Shown here: positions 5,896 to 14,721 of the stretch, piece by piece
Layout of the letters: each line of letters opens with the position of its first letter
Position numbering within the stretch: the first letter of the stretch is position 1
Assembly: GCF_947500065.1 (NCBI RefSeq)
Contig: NZ_CANMQT010000020.1
Coordinates: forward strand, 1-45,388
Direction: 5' to 3'
From: an uncultured Aquimarina sp.
GTDB taxonomy: Bacteria > Bacteroidota > Bacteroidia > Flavobacteriales > Flavobacteriaceae
DNA: 45,388 nt
Notes under the pieces: model-generated
Database searches by the model: none
Told to the model about the DNA's origin: nothing
Seen by the model: the letters and a program-made list of their open reading frames with translations, nothing else
Position numbers and translations under genes: made by a program

Positions 5896-8196
5896 TTAGT
5901 TAAGATCACCTTTTAAAATAGCATACACTAATTCCTTCGACATAGGTTGTCCTGTGGCTTTACTTCTAACCGTTTCGAAAGAACATCTAAAATCACAACC
6001 GTTTTTGAATTCACTGCACCCGTAAGCTGTTTTACCTTTCAGTATATATCCATTATTACATTTAGGACAAGGCATTTGATCCGTTGCTGTATCTGAGGTT
6101 GGAGTAGGAGCGGCTTTCTTTGGTTCTAAAAGTATTTTAAAATTAGTATCAAAACGCAATAATCCTTCTGCAGAACCAGCATCGGTTTTGAAACCTTTTA
6201 GATTAACCGTACATCCCTTTTTAAGTAATCGGATATATTGTTTTTCGGATATTTTCTTACTTAGATAGGTAAAAGGCAACTGAAAATCACAGCCTTCTTT
6301 AAATGCGCTACAACCATAGGCAGACTTTCCTTTTAGGATCTTTCCTTTGTTACATTTTGGGCATGATTCTGTAGTGATTCCGGAAGCTTTTTTTATTACT
6401 GTTTTTTGTTTTTGCGTGGTAGTGTGAGATATATTGGCTCTTACTTTTTCGGTTCTCACTTCATAAACCAAATGATCTACCATTTGTTTCATGTTCTTTA
6501 TAAACGCTCCTGCATTAAATGTACCTTTCTCAATCTCCTTGAGTTGTTTTTCCCATCTTCCGGTTAATTCGGCAGAAATCAGTAGCTTATTTTGTATGGT
6601 ATCGATTAATTGAACACCAGTGCTTGTAGGCAAGATTTGTTTTTTGTTACGTTCTATATACTTGCGTTTAAATAGTGTTTCTATGATATTTGCTCTGGTA
6701 GAAGGTCTTCCGATACCATTTTCCTTCATCAGTTCTCGCATCTCATCATCATCAACCTGTTTACCAGCTGTTTCCATGGCTCTAAGTAAGGTAGCTTCTG
6801 TAAATTGTTTAGGAGGTTTGGTTTCCTTTTCTAGAAAAGAAGGTTCGTGTGGTCCTTTTTCTCCTTTTACAAAAGCAGGAAGAATTCCGGTTTCTCTTTT
6901 ACTGGGTGCATTTGGATTTTCGAAAACAACACGCCATCCTTTTTCTAAAATCACCTTACCTGTAGTTTTAAACGTAACGGTATCGGCCTTTCCAATCACT
7001 GTCGTATTCGCTACCTTACAATCATCATAGAAAACGGCTATAAAACGTTTTGTAATAATATCATACACCTGTTTTTGGTTGTATTGCAGGTTCATTTGTT
7101 CTCCAGTTGGGATAATCGCGTGGTGATCTGTAACTTTTTTATCATTAAAAACTTTGGCAGATTTTTTAATCTTTTTACCTAACAACGGTTTTGTTAGCGT
7201 ATTATAATCTGTTAGTTTTTCTAGAATTCCTGGAACTTTAGGATATACATCATTTGGCAGAAAAGTGGTATCCACTCTAGGATAGGTAACGACCTTTTGT
7301 TCATATAATTTCTGAACAACTTTTAAGGTTTCATCTGCAGAAAACCCAAATTTTGTATTACAATATACTTGCAATCCGGTAAGGTCAAATAATTTGGGAG
7401 CATATTCTTTTCCATCTTTTTTAGTAATAGAAATAATCTCAAAATCACTTTCTTTTACCTTATTAGCTAACAGTTCACCATCTTCTTTTTTTAAGAAACG
7501 TCCTTCTTCATAACTAAATAATGTATCTCTATATAATGTCTGCAGTTCCCAGTAGGGTTGTGGTTTAAAGTTTAGGATCTCCTTATATCGATTCACTACC
7601 ATTGCCAAACTAGGAGTTTGCACTCTTCCTATGGATAATACTTGCTTATATCCACCATGTTTCACCGTATATAATCGGGTAGCATTCATTCCTAATAACC
7701 AATCACCAATGGCTCGGGAGAAACCTGCATAATATAAATTATCATATTGCTCAGAAGGTTTTAGATTATTAAACCCTTCTTTTATTGCTTCAGTTGTTAA
7801 TGAAGAAATCCATAAACGTTGTATTTCTCCGGTATATCCAGCCTGATGAATTACCCATCGTTGTATCAATTCTCCTTCTTGTCCTGCATCCCCGCAATTG
7901 ATGATCAAGCTAGCTTTGTCAAATAACGATTTTACAATGTTAAATTGTTTTTGAATCCCTTGATTATCTACCACCTTGGTTTTAAACTTCTCCGGAAGCA
8001 TAGGTAGATTATTCAGATCCCAACTTTTCCAATATGGTTTGTAGTCATTAGGTTCATACAAAGTACATAGGTGTCCAAAAGTATAGGTAACGGCATATCC
8101 ATTTCCTTCATAATAACCATCACGCTTTGTATTGGCTCCCAGAACGGTAGCAATTTCTCGCGCAACACTTGGTTTTTCGGCTATACAGACCTTCAT
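5896..8196 (-). CDS. topB: DNA topoisomerase III (type IA)
   Basis: A 766-residue type IA topoisomerase that relaxes and decatenates DNA through a 5'-phosphotyrosine intermediate. The N-terminal Toprim domain starts MKVCIAEKPSVAREI, and its acidic motif reads GDAGQEGE (102-109). The central domain has GRVQTPSL (190-197), and the catalytic tyrosine is Tyr305 in VTYPR. Two near-identical C-terminal modules follow, each with CPKCN...ILKGK.AYGCS.FK.GCDF, resembling four-cysteine zinc ribbons. The usual second Toprim aspartate (DxD) is Gly here, so metal binding may lean on other residues. It is a monocistronic gene reading towards the cassette array. Confidence 0.95.
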   Translation of the reverse strand: MKVCIAEKPSVAREIATVLGANTKRDGYYEGNGYAVTYTFGHLCTLYEPNDYKPYWKSWDLNNLPMLPEKFKTKVVDNQGIQKQFNIVKSLFDKASLIINCGDAGQEGELIQRWVIHQAGYTGEIQRLWISSLTTEAIKEGFNNLKPSEQYDNLYYAGFSRAIGDWLLGMNATRLYTVKHGGYKQVLSIGRVQTPSLAMVVNRYKEILNFKPQPYWELQTLYRDTLFSYEEGRFLKKEDGELLANKVKESDFEIISITKKDGKEYAPKLFDLTGLQVYCNTKFGFSADETLKVVQKLYEQKVVTYPRVDTTFLPNDVYPKVPGILEKLTDYNTLTKPLLGKKIKKSAKVFNDKKVTDHHAIIPTGEQMNLQYNQKQVYDIITKRFIAVFYDDCKVANTTVIGKADTVTFKTTGKVILEKGWRVVFENPNAPSKRETGILPAFVKGEKGPHEPSFLEKETKPPKQFTEATLLRAMETAGKQVDDDEMRELMKENGIGRPSTRANIIETLFKRKYIERNKKQILPTSTGVQLIDTIQNKLLISAELTGRWEKQLKEIEKGTFNAGAFIKNMKQMVDHLVYEVRTEKVRANISHTTTQKQKTVIKKASGITTESCPKCNKGKILKGKSAYGCSAFKEGCDFQLPFTYLSKKISEKQYIRLLKKGCTVNLKGFKTDAGSAEGLLRFDTNFKILLEPKKAAPTPTSDTATDQMPCPKCNNGYILKGKTAYGCSEFKNGCDFRCSFETVRSKATGQPMSKELVYAILKGDLN

Positions 8197-8287
8197 GAAT
8201 AATACTCTTTATTATGGAGTCGAAAATTAAGGAATTTAAAATAAAAATGATAGTTATACTTATGGAGTATATCACGTTTTAGTTTGC

Positions 8288-8303
8288 CAAGATCACGATC
8301 TTG
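8288..8303. promoter_or_regulatory. Palindrome between divergent topB and aminotransferase genes
   Basis: CAAGATC and GATCTTG flank AC, a perfect 16-bp dyad 51 bp upstream of the aminotransferase ATG. It could be a repressor site. A direct repeat of TTATGGAGT (8212-8220, 8260-8268) lies in the same gap. Confidence 0.35.
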
Positions 8304-8353
8304 ATAGGAAAACTACTAGATATCAGCCAATTTTGTATAAAACCTTTAGCGAT

Positions 8354-9514
8354 ATGGATACATTAGGATTTAATAGAAGAAAATTTTTACAAATTGGTAG
8401 CACCGTTGCAGTAGCAAGTGCCGTAACACCTATAACATACGGAGCTTCTTTATTTAAAGATGATATTTTAGAACTTTCTACGGATAATGAGAATCTAAGG
8501 TTATTCTCTAATGAAAACCCTTATGGACCTTCTCCAAAAGTATTAGATGCTATTACTAAATATACTAACCGAGTTAACAGATACGCATCTTTTCATACAT
8601 ATGATACTAATAATCTGAAAAAGATGATTGCAGAGCGTAACAATATTAAAGAAGATCAGGTGATTTTAGGACATGGTTCGTTTGAGATACTGTGTATGCT
8701 CACCAGAACCTTTGGGAAGGAAGAAAACAGTATTATCGTTCCAGCGACTACATTTAATGTTACAGCAGCTTTTGCGGATAGAATATTTGATCATAAAGTA
8801 AAAAGAATAGTACTTAATCAAGCGATGAATATTGACTTAGAAGCTACGAAAAAAGCCGTGACTAAGGATACAAAACTGGTATATATCTGTAATCCTAATA
8901 ATCCTACCGGAAAAGCATTGCCTGTTGCAGAACTAGTATCTTTTTGTAAAGAAGTTGCTTCATCGACATGTACAGTAGCCATAGATGAAGCCTATATAGA
9001 ATTAATGAATCCTTCTGATACTCCAGATACCATAAAATTATTAAAAGAGAAACACAATGTTTTAATCATTAGAACTTTTTCTAAAGCATATGGCTTAGCA
9101 GGTTTACGTGTGGGATATGCAATGGGATCATCGGAAACTATAGCATTACTTAATCATGAATTTTATAATTTTGGAGGACTAATAAGTAATCCAGGAGTCG
9201 TAGCCTCTATAACAGCTCTGGAGGATACTACTTATGTTGATGAATATCGAAAAAAGAACCAAGAAGTAAGAACTTATGTAGAAAAAAGTTTAGATACTTT
9301 TGATATAAAATATCTAAAAAGCAATACTAATTTTATACTAGTGGATGTAAAAGATGCCAAACGTTTTAGATCCGAATTAAAACCATTTGGGTTTGCTATT
9401 GTTCCTGGTGGAGGAAAACATTATCCTACCTGGGCAAGGATTAGTATTGGTACATTGAAAGAAATGAAAATTTTCTTAAAAGCTGTAGATGGAATGAATT
9501 GGTTAAAAGCTTAA
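8354..9514 (+). CDS. Tat-exported HisC-like aminotransferase (class I/II, PLP)
   Basis: A 386-residue fold-type I PLP enzyme like histidinol-phosphate aminotransferase. It has NENPYGPSP near the N-terminus of the catalytic domain, NPNNPTGK, the Asp/Tyr pair in AIDEAYIE, and the Schiff-base lysine in RTFSKAYGLAGLRVGYA (Lys244 from this start). Ahead of the enzyme is a twin-arginine signal, NRRKFLQIG plus a hydrophobic stretch to about residue 32, so it should be folded with its cofactor and then exported. The ATG at 8354 is preferred over the TTG at 8333. It does not sit in a his operon, so the periplasmic substrate is unknown. Confidence 0.85.
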   Translation: MDTLGFNRRKFLQIGSTVAVASAVTPITYGASLFKDDILELSTDNENLRLFSNENPYGPSPKVLDAITKYTNRVNRYASFHTYDTNNLKKMIAERNNIKEDQVILGHGSFEILCMLTRTFGKEENSIIVPATTFNVTAAFADRIFDHKVKRIVLNQAMNIDLEATKKAVTKDTKLVYICNPNNPTGKALPVAELVSFCKEVASSTCTVAIDEAYIELMNPSDTPDTIKLLKEKHNVLIIRTFSKAYGLAGLRVGYAMGSSETIALLNHEFYNFGGLISNPGVVASITALEDTTYVDEYRKKNQEVRTYVEKSLDTFDIKYLKSNTNFILVDVKDAKRFRSELKPFGFAIVPGGGKHYPTWARISIGTLKEMKIFLKAVDGMNWLKA

Positions 9515-9535
9515 ACCTGTTTTACGCATTGGAAC

Positions 9536-9596
9536 TTCGTAATGAAGCTTTATGGTAGCTGAAAGTTGTTATAGATTTTCCAATGCATAAAGTAGG
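9536..9596. other. Structured intergenic stem-loop after the aminotransferase gene
   Basis: GCATTGGAA (9536-9544) pairs with TTCCAATGC (9588-9596). The loop holds a smaller TTC/GAA hairpin. It lacks a T-run, so it is a weak terminator candidate at best. Confidence 0.35.
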
Positions 9597-9720
9597 TTAA
9601 ATGAGTTCAAAATAATCATAGTGTAAAAAAAGAGTTTGAAATCTGAAAGAGTTGCAATTTTTAGGAAATAAACGATGGTTTTTCTGTCAAATTACTAGCA
9701 CGTTTTTAAAGATTAACAAG

Positions 9721-9728
9721 TACATTTG
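9721..9728 (+). promoter_or_regulatory. Bacteroidetes -7 box of aroC
   Basis: TACATTTG matches the Bacteroidetes sigma-70 -7 consensus TAnnTTTG and ends 17 bp before the aroC ATG. That implies a very short leader. No clear -33 TTG at ideal spacing is seen. Confidence 0.5.
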
Positions 9729-9745
9729 TTGAAAATTGTTTTTTA

Positions 9746-10810
9746 ATGGCAGGAAATACATTTGGAAACCTATTTAAGGTAACCACTTTTGGAGAATCAC
9801 ATGGAGTAGCAATTGGCGGAATCATTGATGGATGCCCATCTGGTGTACAATTAGATCTTGAAGCGATACAAGCTGAATTAGATCGTCGTAAACCTGGACA
9901 ATCGGCTATCGTTACGCAACGCAAAGAACCAGATACGGTAGAGTTTTATTCAGGAATTTTTGAAGGAGTAACTACAGGAACTCCTATAGGTTTTGTTATT
10001 AAAAATGCCAATCAAAAATCAAAAGACTACTCTCATATAAAAGATTCATATCGACCTTCACATGCTGATTATACCTATGACCAGAAGTATGGTGTTAGGG
10101 ATTATCGTGGTGGTGGACGTTCATCTGCTAGAGAAACAGCGAGTAGAGTAGTAGCTGGTGCTATTGCAAAACAGGTGCTTTCTGAATTAACATTTAATGC
10201 GTATGTGAGTGGTGTAGGGGCTATTAAATTAGAAAAACCGCATACAGAACTTGATTTTTCATTGACAGAAAGTAATATTGTTCGTTGTCCAGATACAGAG
10301 AAAGCTGCGGAGATGGAACAATACATCAAACAGATTAGGAAAGAAGGAGATACCGTAGGAGGATTAGTGAGTTGTGCGATTTCTGGAGTTCCGGTTGGAT
10401 TAGGCGAACCTGTTTTTGATAAACTACATGCAGAATTAGGAAAAGCTATGCTTTCGATCAATGCGGTAAAAGGTTTTGAATATGGAAGTGGTTTTGCTGG
10501 AGCTGAGCTAAAAGGTAGTCAGCACAATGATTTATTTAATGCAGATGGTACCACCAAAACGAATCTTTCTGGAGGAATCCAAGGAGGTATTTCTAACGGA
10601 ATGGATATCTATTTTAATGTAGCCTTTAAACCTGTGGCTACCATTATGCAAGATCAGGAAACAATTGATAAAGATGGAAACATGGTAAACATGCAAGGTA
10701 AAGGTAGACATGATCCTTGTGTAGTGCCAAGAGCCGTTCCTATTGTAGAAGCTATGGCCGCCTTGGTTTTAGTGGATTATTGGCTGATGAATCGCACGAT
10801 TAAGAAGTGA
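9746..10810 (+). CDS. aroC: Chorismate synthase
   Basis: A 354-residue enzyme converting 5-enolpyruvylshikimate-3-phosphate to chorismate, the last shikimate-pathway step, using reduced FMN. All three family signatures are present: GESHG near the N-terminus, the block RPSHADYTYDQKYG followed by GGGRSSARETASRV, and GKGRHDPCVVPRAVPIVEAM near the C-terminus. Length is typical. It is a single gene in cytoplasmic core metabolism, followed by a 324-bp non-coding gap. Confidence 0.97.
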   Translation: MAGNTFGNLFKVTTFGESHGVAIGGIIDGCPSGVQLDLEAIQAELDRRKPGQSAIVTQRKEPDTVEFYSGIFEGVTTGTPIGFVIKNANQKSKDYSHIKDSYRPSHADYTYDQKYGVRDYRGGGRSSARETASRVVAGAIAKQVLSELTFNAYVSGVGAIKLEKPHTELDFSLTESNIVRCPDTEKAAEMEQYIKQIRKEGDTVGGLVSCAISGVPVGLGEPVFDKLHAELGKAMLSINAVKGFEYGSGFAGAELKGSQHNDLFNADGTTKTNLSGGIQGGISNGMDIYFNVAFKPVATIMQDQETIDKDGNMVNMQGKGRHDPCVVPRAVPIVEAMAALVLVDYWLMNRTIKK

Positions 10811-11134
10811 TTTAGTAGGTTAGTTTGTGAGTCTCTGAGTGTTTGAATGATTTTTTCATTACAGTGTAGGCTGGAATCCACAAACTAGGAATTTCCATAT
10901 AGTTACTTTTTCTTCTCATATTACAGAATTGTATAATCACATTTATAGGGAAGTTTCAAAATGGAAATAGATTCCAGCCTACGCTGGAATGACATGCTGT
11001 TAACGCATATATTTTGAAATAGAAAAAACGAGGGCATTCGTGCTTATAACCTCGTAAATCGTAATTTATAGAACGTTTTTTTGTTTTTAATTTATATCTT
11101 CGACTTTTTGTATTCAGAAAATTAGATAATTCAC
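10811..11134. repeat. Intergenic region with TTCCAGC-type palindromic repeat
   Basis: No gene is seen here. GTAGGCTGGAATC (10866-10878) is the exact inverse of GATTCCAGCCTAC (10970-10982), giving a 13-bp stem over 91 nt. The right copy also forms its own hairpin, TTCCAGC ctac GCTGGAA, followed by TGACA. The form TTCCxGC...GCxGGAATGAC is a dispersed intergenic repeat seen in many bacterial genomes. It may terminate aroC transcription. Confidence 0.55.
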
Positions 11135-12457
11135 ATGAAGAAACTTGCACTGCATTGGCAGATAATGATCGGAATGATCGCTGGGATATTATTCGGATTT
11201 TTAATGACTCAGTTTTCCTGGGGAAAAGGAATTACCGGAGATTGGATTGCGCCATTAGGAACTATTTTTGTGAATCTTCTGAAGCTAATTGCGGTTCCGT
11301 TAATTCTAGCTTCTTTAATAAAAGGTATTTCGGATTTAAAGGATATCTCAAAATTTAAAAAGATAGGAGGAAGAACTATCGTAATTTATGTTCTTACTAC
11401 AGTTATTGCCATTACTATTGGATTATTACTGGTTAATATAATGAAACCAGGAAATGGAATTACTCCAGAGACAATAGAAAAACTAACCACAGAATATGCG
11501 GGTAGTGCTAAAATATCAGAACGTATTGCTGAAGCTGGAAGGCAAAAAGAAAGCGGACCGTTACAGTTCGTGGTAGATATGGTACCACAGAATGCCGTAA
11601 AGGCAATGAGTGATAATAAAATGATGTTGCAGGTAATATTCTTTGCGATCTTTTTAGGTATAAGTATGTTATTGATTAAAGAGGAACAATCTGATCCTTT
11701 AAAAAAGTTTTTTGATAGCTTAAATGAAGTAGTCCTTAAGATGGTCGATTTAATTATGCTTACAGCTCCCTTTGCTGTATTTGCATTATTGGCTAATGTT
11801 GTAGTGACATCGGATGACCCCGATATATTGTTAGCATTATTACGATATGCAGGAGTTGTAGTATTAGGATTAGGATTAATGATTGTGTTTTACTGTATTT
11901 TAGTTTCTGTGATTACTAAAAAATCTCCTTTATGGTTCTTGAAACAGATTAGTCCGGCGCAATTGTTGGCGTTTTCTACAAGTTCTAGTGCAGCGACTTT
12001 ACCAGTAACTATGGAAAGAGTAGAAGAACATATTGGAGTAGATAAAGAAGTATCGAGTTTTGTGTTACCAGTTGGAGCAACCATTAATATGGATGGAACT
12101 AGTTTATATCAGGCGGTAGCTTCGGTATTTATTATGCAGGTATTATGGCCAGAAGGATTGACTTTTAGTAATCAAATTACTATTGTATTGACAGCCTTAT
12201 TAGCTTCTATTGGTTCTGCGGCTGTTCCTGGTGCAGGAATGGTAATGTTAGTAATTGTTTTAGAAGCAATTGGTTTTCCATCAGATAAATTACCAATTGG
12301 ATTGGCGTTAATTTTCGCAGTTGATAGACCACTAGATATGTTACGAACTACTATTAATGTAACTGGAGATGCTACGGTGGCTATGATGGTTGCTAAGTCT
12401 GTAGGTAAACTAGGAGATCCTAAAGTAAAAGATTGGGATGATCATTATGAGGGATAG
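11135..12457 (+). CDS. Dicarboxylate/amino acid:cation symporter (DAACS family)
   Basis: A 440-residue inner-membrane transporter of the GltP/DctA family that takes up glutamate, aspartate or C4-dicarboxylates with H+ or Na+. The fold's hallmarks are visible: the Ser-rich re-entrant loop TSSSAATLP (282-290), NMDGT (318-322) that binds substrate and cation, the second loop near IGSAAVPGAG (359-368), and the final helix DRPLDMLRT...NVTGD (397-412). The arginine in DMLRT is expected to hold the side-chain carboxylate of an acidic substrate. Eight hydrophobic helices can be traced. It is followed by a PLP amino-acid decarboxylase on the same strand. Confidence 0.92.
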   Translation: MKKLALHWQIMIGMIAGILFGFLMTQFSWGKGITGDWIAPLGTIFVNLLKLIAVPLILASLIKGISDLKDISKFKKIGGRTIVIYVLTTVIAITIGLLLVNIMKPGNGITPETIEKLTTEYAGSAKISERIAEAGRQKESGPLQFVVDMVPQNAVKAMSDNKMMLQVIFFAIFLGISMLLIKEEQSDPLKKFFDSLNEVVLKMVDLIMLTAPFAVFALLANVVVTSDDPDILLALLRYAGVVVLGLGLMIVFYCILVSVITKKSPLWFLKQISPAQLLAFSTSSSAATLPVTMERVEEHIGVDKEVSSFVLPVGATINMDGTSLYQAVASVFIMQVLWPEGLTFSNQITIVLTALLASIGSAAVPGAGMVMLVIVLEAIGFPSDKLPIGLALIFAVDRPLDMLRTTINVTGDATVAMMVAKSVGKLGDPKVKDWDDHYEG

Positions 12458-12540
12458 TTTATTCTTTACGAATTAAATTGTTATTGTTTTTCTAAAATTG
12501 AGTGCTTTTTGCCTAATATACAATTAGGGTTTCTACCTTT

Positions 12541-12567
12541 ATTGAGAATTGATTAATCAAACTCAAT
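12541..12567 (+). promoter_or_regulatory. Nested inverted repeat abutting the decarboxylase start codon
   Basis: ATTGAG (12541-12546) and CTCAAT (12562-12567) enclose the 12-bp palindrome TTGATTAATCAA (12549-12560). The element ends one base before the ATG, so in mRNA it would fold over the ribosome-binding region. As DNA it could bind a dimeric regulator. Confidence 0.45.
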
Positions 12568-14010
12568 ATGAAGGAAGACATGCCTTTGGATAAAACACTA
12601 AAAAAATTATATAACCCATCAGATTTTAGAGAAATTGGCCATCAATTGGTTGATATGTTTGCGGATCATTTAGATCAGGTACAAACGCAAAAAGAACAAC
12701 CAGTTCTTACATATCAAGATCCAGAAAAAGAATTAGCCTATTGGAAAGAAGATATGTCTTCTGATACTGATATGATGGATTTCTACCAAAAAATCCTTGA
12801 TCGATCTATTCATGTGCATCATCCGCGATATATGGGACATCAGGTAGCAGTACCTTCTGTAATCAGTAGCCTTTCTGGATTAGTAACCGATTTATTGAGT
12901 AATGGCACTGGAGTCTATGAAATGGGCATGGCATCTAATGCTTTGGAAAAAATTGTTACTGATTTTGTTGCACAAAAAATTGGATACGGATCAGACGCTT
13001 CCGGTTTTCTTACTTCTGGAGGGACTTTAGCAAATTTAACAGCATTATTAGCTGCAAGAAAAGCTAAAGCACCTGGAATGGTATGGGAAGAAGGTCATAA
13101 AGAGAAATTAGCGGTTTTAGTTTCTGAAGAAGCACATTATTGTATAGACCGCGCTGCAAGAATACTAGGATTTGGTGCAGAGGGAATTATAAAGGTCCCT
13201 TCTAATAAATCTTATAAAATAGATACTTCTTTATTACAAGAATATTTAGAAAATGCACAAAACAAAGGTTTAGCTGTCATCGCAGTTGTCGGATGCGCTT
13301 CTTCAACTTCTACAGGATCCTATGATGATTTAGAAACCTTAGCTACTTTTGCTACAAACAATAATTTATGGTTTCATATAGATGGAGCTCATGGAGGTGG
13401 CGTTGTTTTCTCAGAAAAATATAAATACCTGGCTAAAGGAATTGACAAAGCAGATTCTGTTGTGATTGATTTTCATAAAATGTTATTAACTCCTGCTTTA
13501 AATACCGCTTTAATTTTTAAAAACAGTGAAGATTCTTATAAGACTTTTGAGCAAAAAGCGCAATATCTTTGGGATTCTCAACAATCTAGGGAATGGTATA
13601 ACTCTGGAAAAAGAACTTTCGAATGTACTAAATTAATGATGTCACTAAAGGTGTATTCAATTATTAAGATGTACGGTGAAGATATTTTCGAAAAGAATAT
13701 GGATCGATTATATGATCTTGGAAAAGTATTTGCTAAACTCATTGAAGAAAAAGAGGGATTTGAATTACTCATAGATCCAGAAGCTAATATTGTGAATTTT
13801 AGATATACAGATGTTCCTTCAGAAGTAATCAACTCATTCAATTCCCGAATACGCGAGGAGTTGATCTTATCAGGAAAATTTTATATCGTACAAACAATGG
13901 TAGGAGATAATCGTTACCTAAGGACTTCTATAATGAATCCGTTAACAGAAAAAGAGGATTTTATAGCGCTTTTGGATGAGATACAAAGAATAGCTCATAC
14001 GCTCATATAA
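12568..14010 (+). CDS. Group II PLP-dependent amino-acid decarboxylase
   Basis: A 480-residue fold-type I enzyme of the aromatic-L-amino-acid / diaminobutyrate decarboxylase group. It has HPRYMGHQ (85-92), the GGTLANLTAL cofactor segment (151-160), His190 in EEAHYCIDRAA that would stack on PLP, HIDGAHGG (270-277) with the Asp contacting the pyridine nitrogen, and the Schiff-base lysine in DFHKML (Lys304). The substrate cannot be fixed from sequence. The acidic-amino-acid transporter upstream suggests a possible uptake-decarboxylation pairing, but each gene appears to have its own leader. Its ATG follows a hairpin at 12541-12567. Confidence 0.88.
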   Translation: MKEDMPLDKTLKKLYNPSDFREIGHQLVDMFADHLDQVQTQKEQPVLTYQDPEKELAYWKEDMSSDTDMMDFYQKILDRSIHVHHPRYMGHQVAVPSVISSLSGLVTDLLSNGTGVYEMGMASNALEKIVTDFVAQKIGYGSDASGFLTSGGTLANLTALLAARKAKAPGMVWEEGHKEKLAVLVSEEAHYCIDRAARILGFGAEGIIKVPSNKSYKIDTSLLQEYLENAQNKGLAVIAVVGCASSTSTGSYDDLETLATFATNNNLWFHIDGAHGGGVVFSEKYKYLAKGIDKADSVVIDFHKMLLTPALNTALIFKNSEDSYKTFEQKAQYLWDSQQSREWYNSGKRTFECTKLMMSLKVYSIIKMYGEDIFEKNMDRLYDLGKVFAKLIEEKEGFELLIDPEANIVNFRYTDVPSEVINSFNSRIREELILSGKFYIVQTMVGDNRYLRTSIMNPLTEKEDFIALLDEIQRIAHTLI

Positions 14011-14046
14011 TGGTTTTATATGGATATTAGATTAGAGAGAATGTTT

Positions 14047-14721
14047 TTAATAGTTTATAAGCTTTAAAAAAGTATTCTTATACGTTTTACCTATTGGGAT
14101 TACTATGTCTCCAATAAAAACTTGGTTTCCTGATACTTTTTCGATCTTATCCATATTGATGATATAGGAACGATGTATTCTAATAAAATTGAAATTCTGT
14201 AATTTTTCTTCCCAGTTTCGAAGCGTATCTAAAATCAATATATTCTTATGGTTTGTAACCACTTTTACATAATCTACTTCTCCTTTTAAAAGACATACAT
14301 CATCAACGTGTATGTTATAAATTGTTTTATCAGCGTATAAGAAAAACTGTTTAATATGCTCCTTTTTTTCTATATTTTTATCTTGTATGCGATTTACAGC
14401 TTTAAAAAATCGTTCATAAGAAAATGGTTTTACCAGGTAGTCTATAACAGCTTCTTCAAAAGCTTCAACAGCGTAATCCGGATATGCGGTTGTAATGATA
14501 ACTTTAGGTGGATTAACTAAAGTTCTTAAAAAAGATAATCCATTCAATTCGGGCAATTGAATATCTAAAAATATGAAATCAATTTCTTCTAATTGCTTTG
14601 AATCAATGTCTAATCCGCTTTCATAGATGCCTTTACAATGTAAAAATGGAGTTTTATCTACATAGTTTTCTAAAACTTCTTGTGCTCCATGTTCATCTTC
14701 TATAATGATACAATTTATCAT
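14047..14721 (-). CDS. LytTR-family response regulator
   Basis: A 224-residue regulator. The receiver domain (about 1-120) has the acidic pair in IIIEDE, phospho-acceptor Asp53 in FIFLDIQLP, Thr in ITTAYP and Lys98 in YLVKPF. The LytTR DNA-binding domain (about 125-224) contains the KGEVDYVKV strand and the FIRIHRSYIINMDKI block. The family binds paired direct repeats in promoters. Its start overlaps the kinase stop by 4 bp, which indicates translational coupling in the 18823-14047 operon. It probably answers to a signal linked to the outer-membrane barrel at the head of the operon. Confidence 0.93.
   Translation of the reverse strand: MINCIIIEDEHGAQEVLENYVDKTPFLHCKGIYESGLDIDSKQLEEIDFIFLDIQLPELNGLSFLRTLVNPPKVIITTAYPDYAVEAFEEAVIDYLVKPFSYERFFKAVNRIQDKNIEKKEHIKQFFLYADKTIYNIHVDDVCLLKGEVDYVKVVTNHKNILILDTLRNWEEKLQNFNFIRIHRSYIINMDKIEKVSGNQVFIGDIVIPIGKTYKNTFLKLINY

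Noticed and set aside
10956..11150. 64-codon minus-strand frame upstream of the symporter
   Set aside because: It runs through a dispersed palindromic repeat and the symporter start region; no protein-like features.
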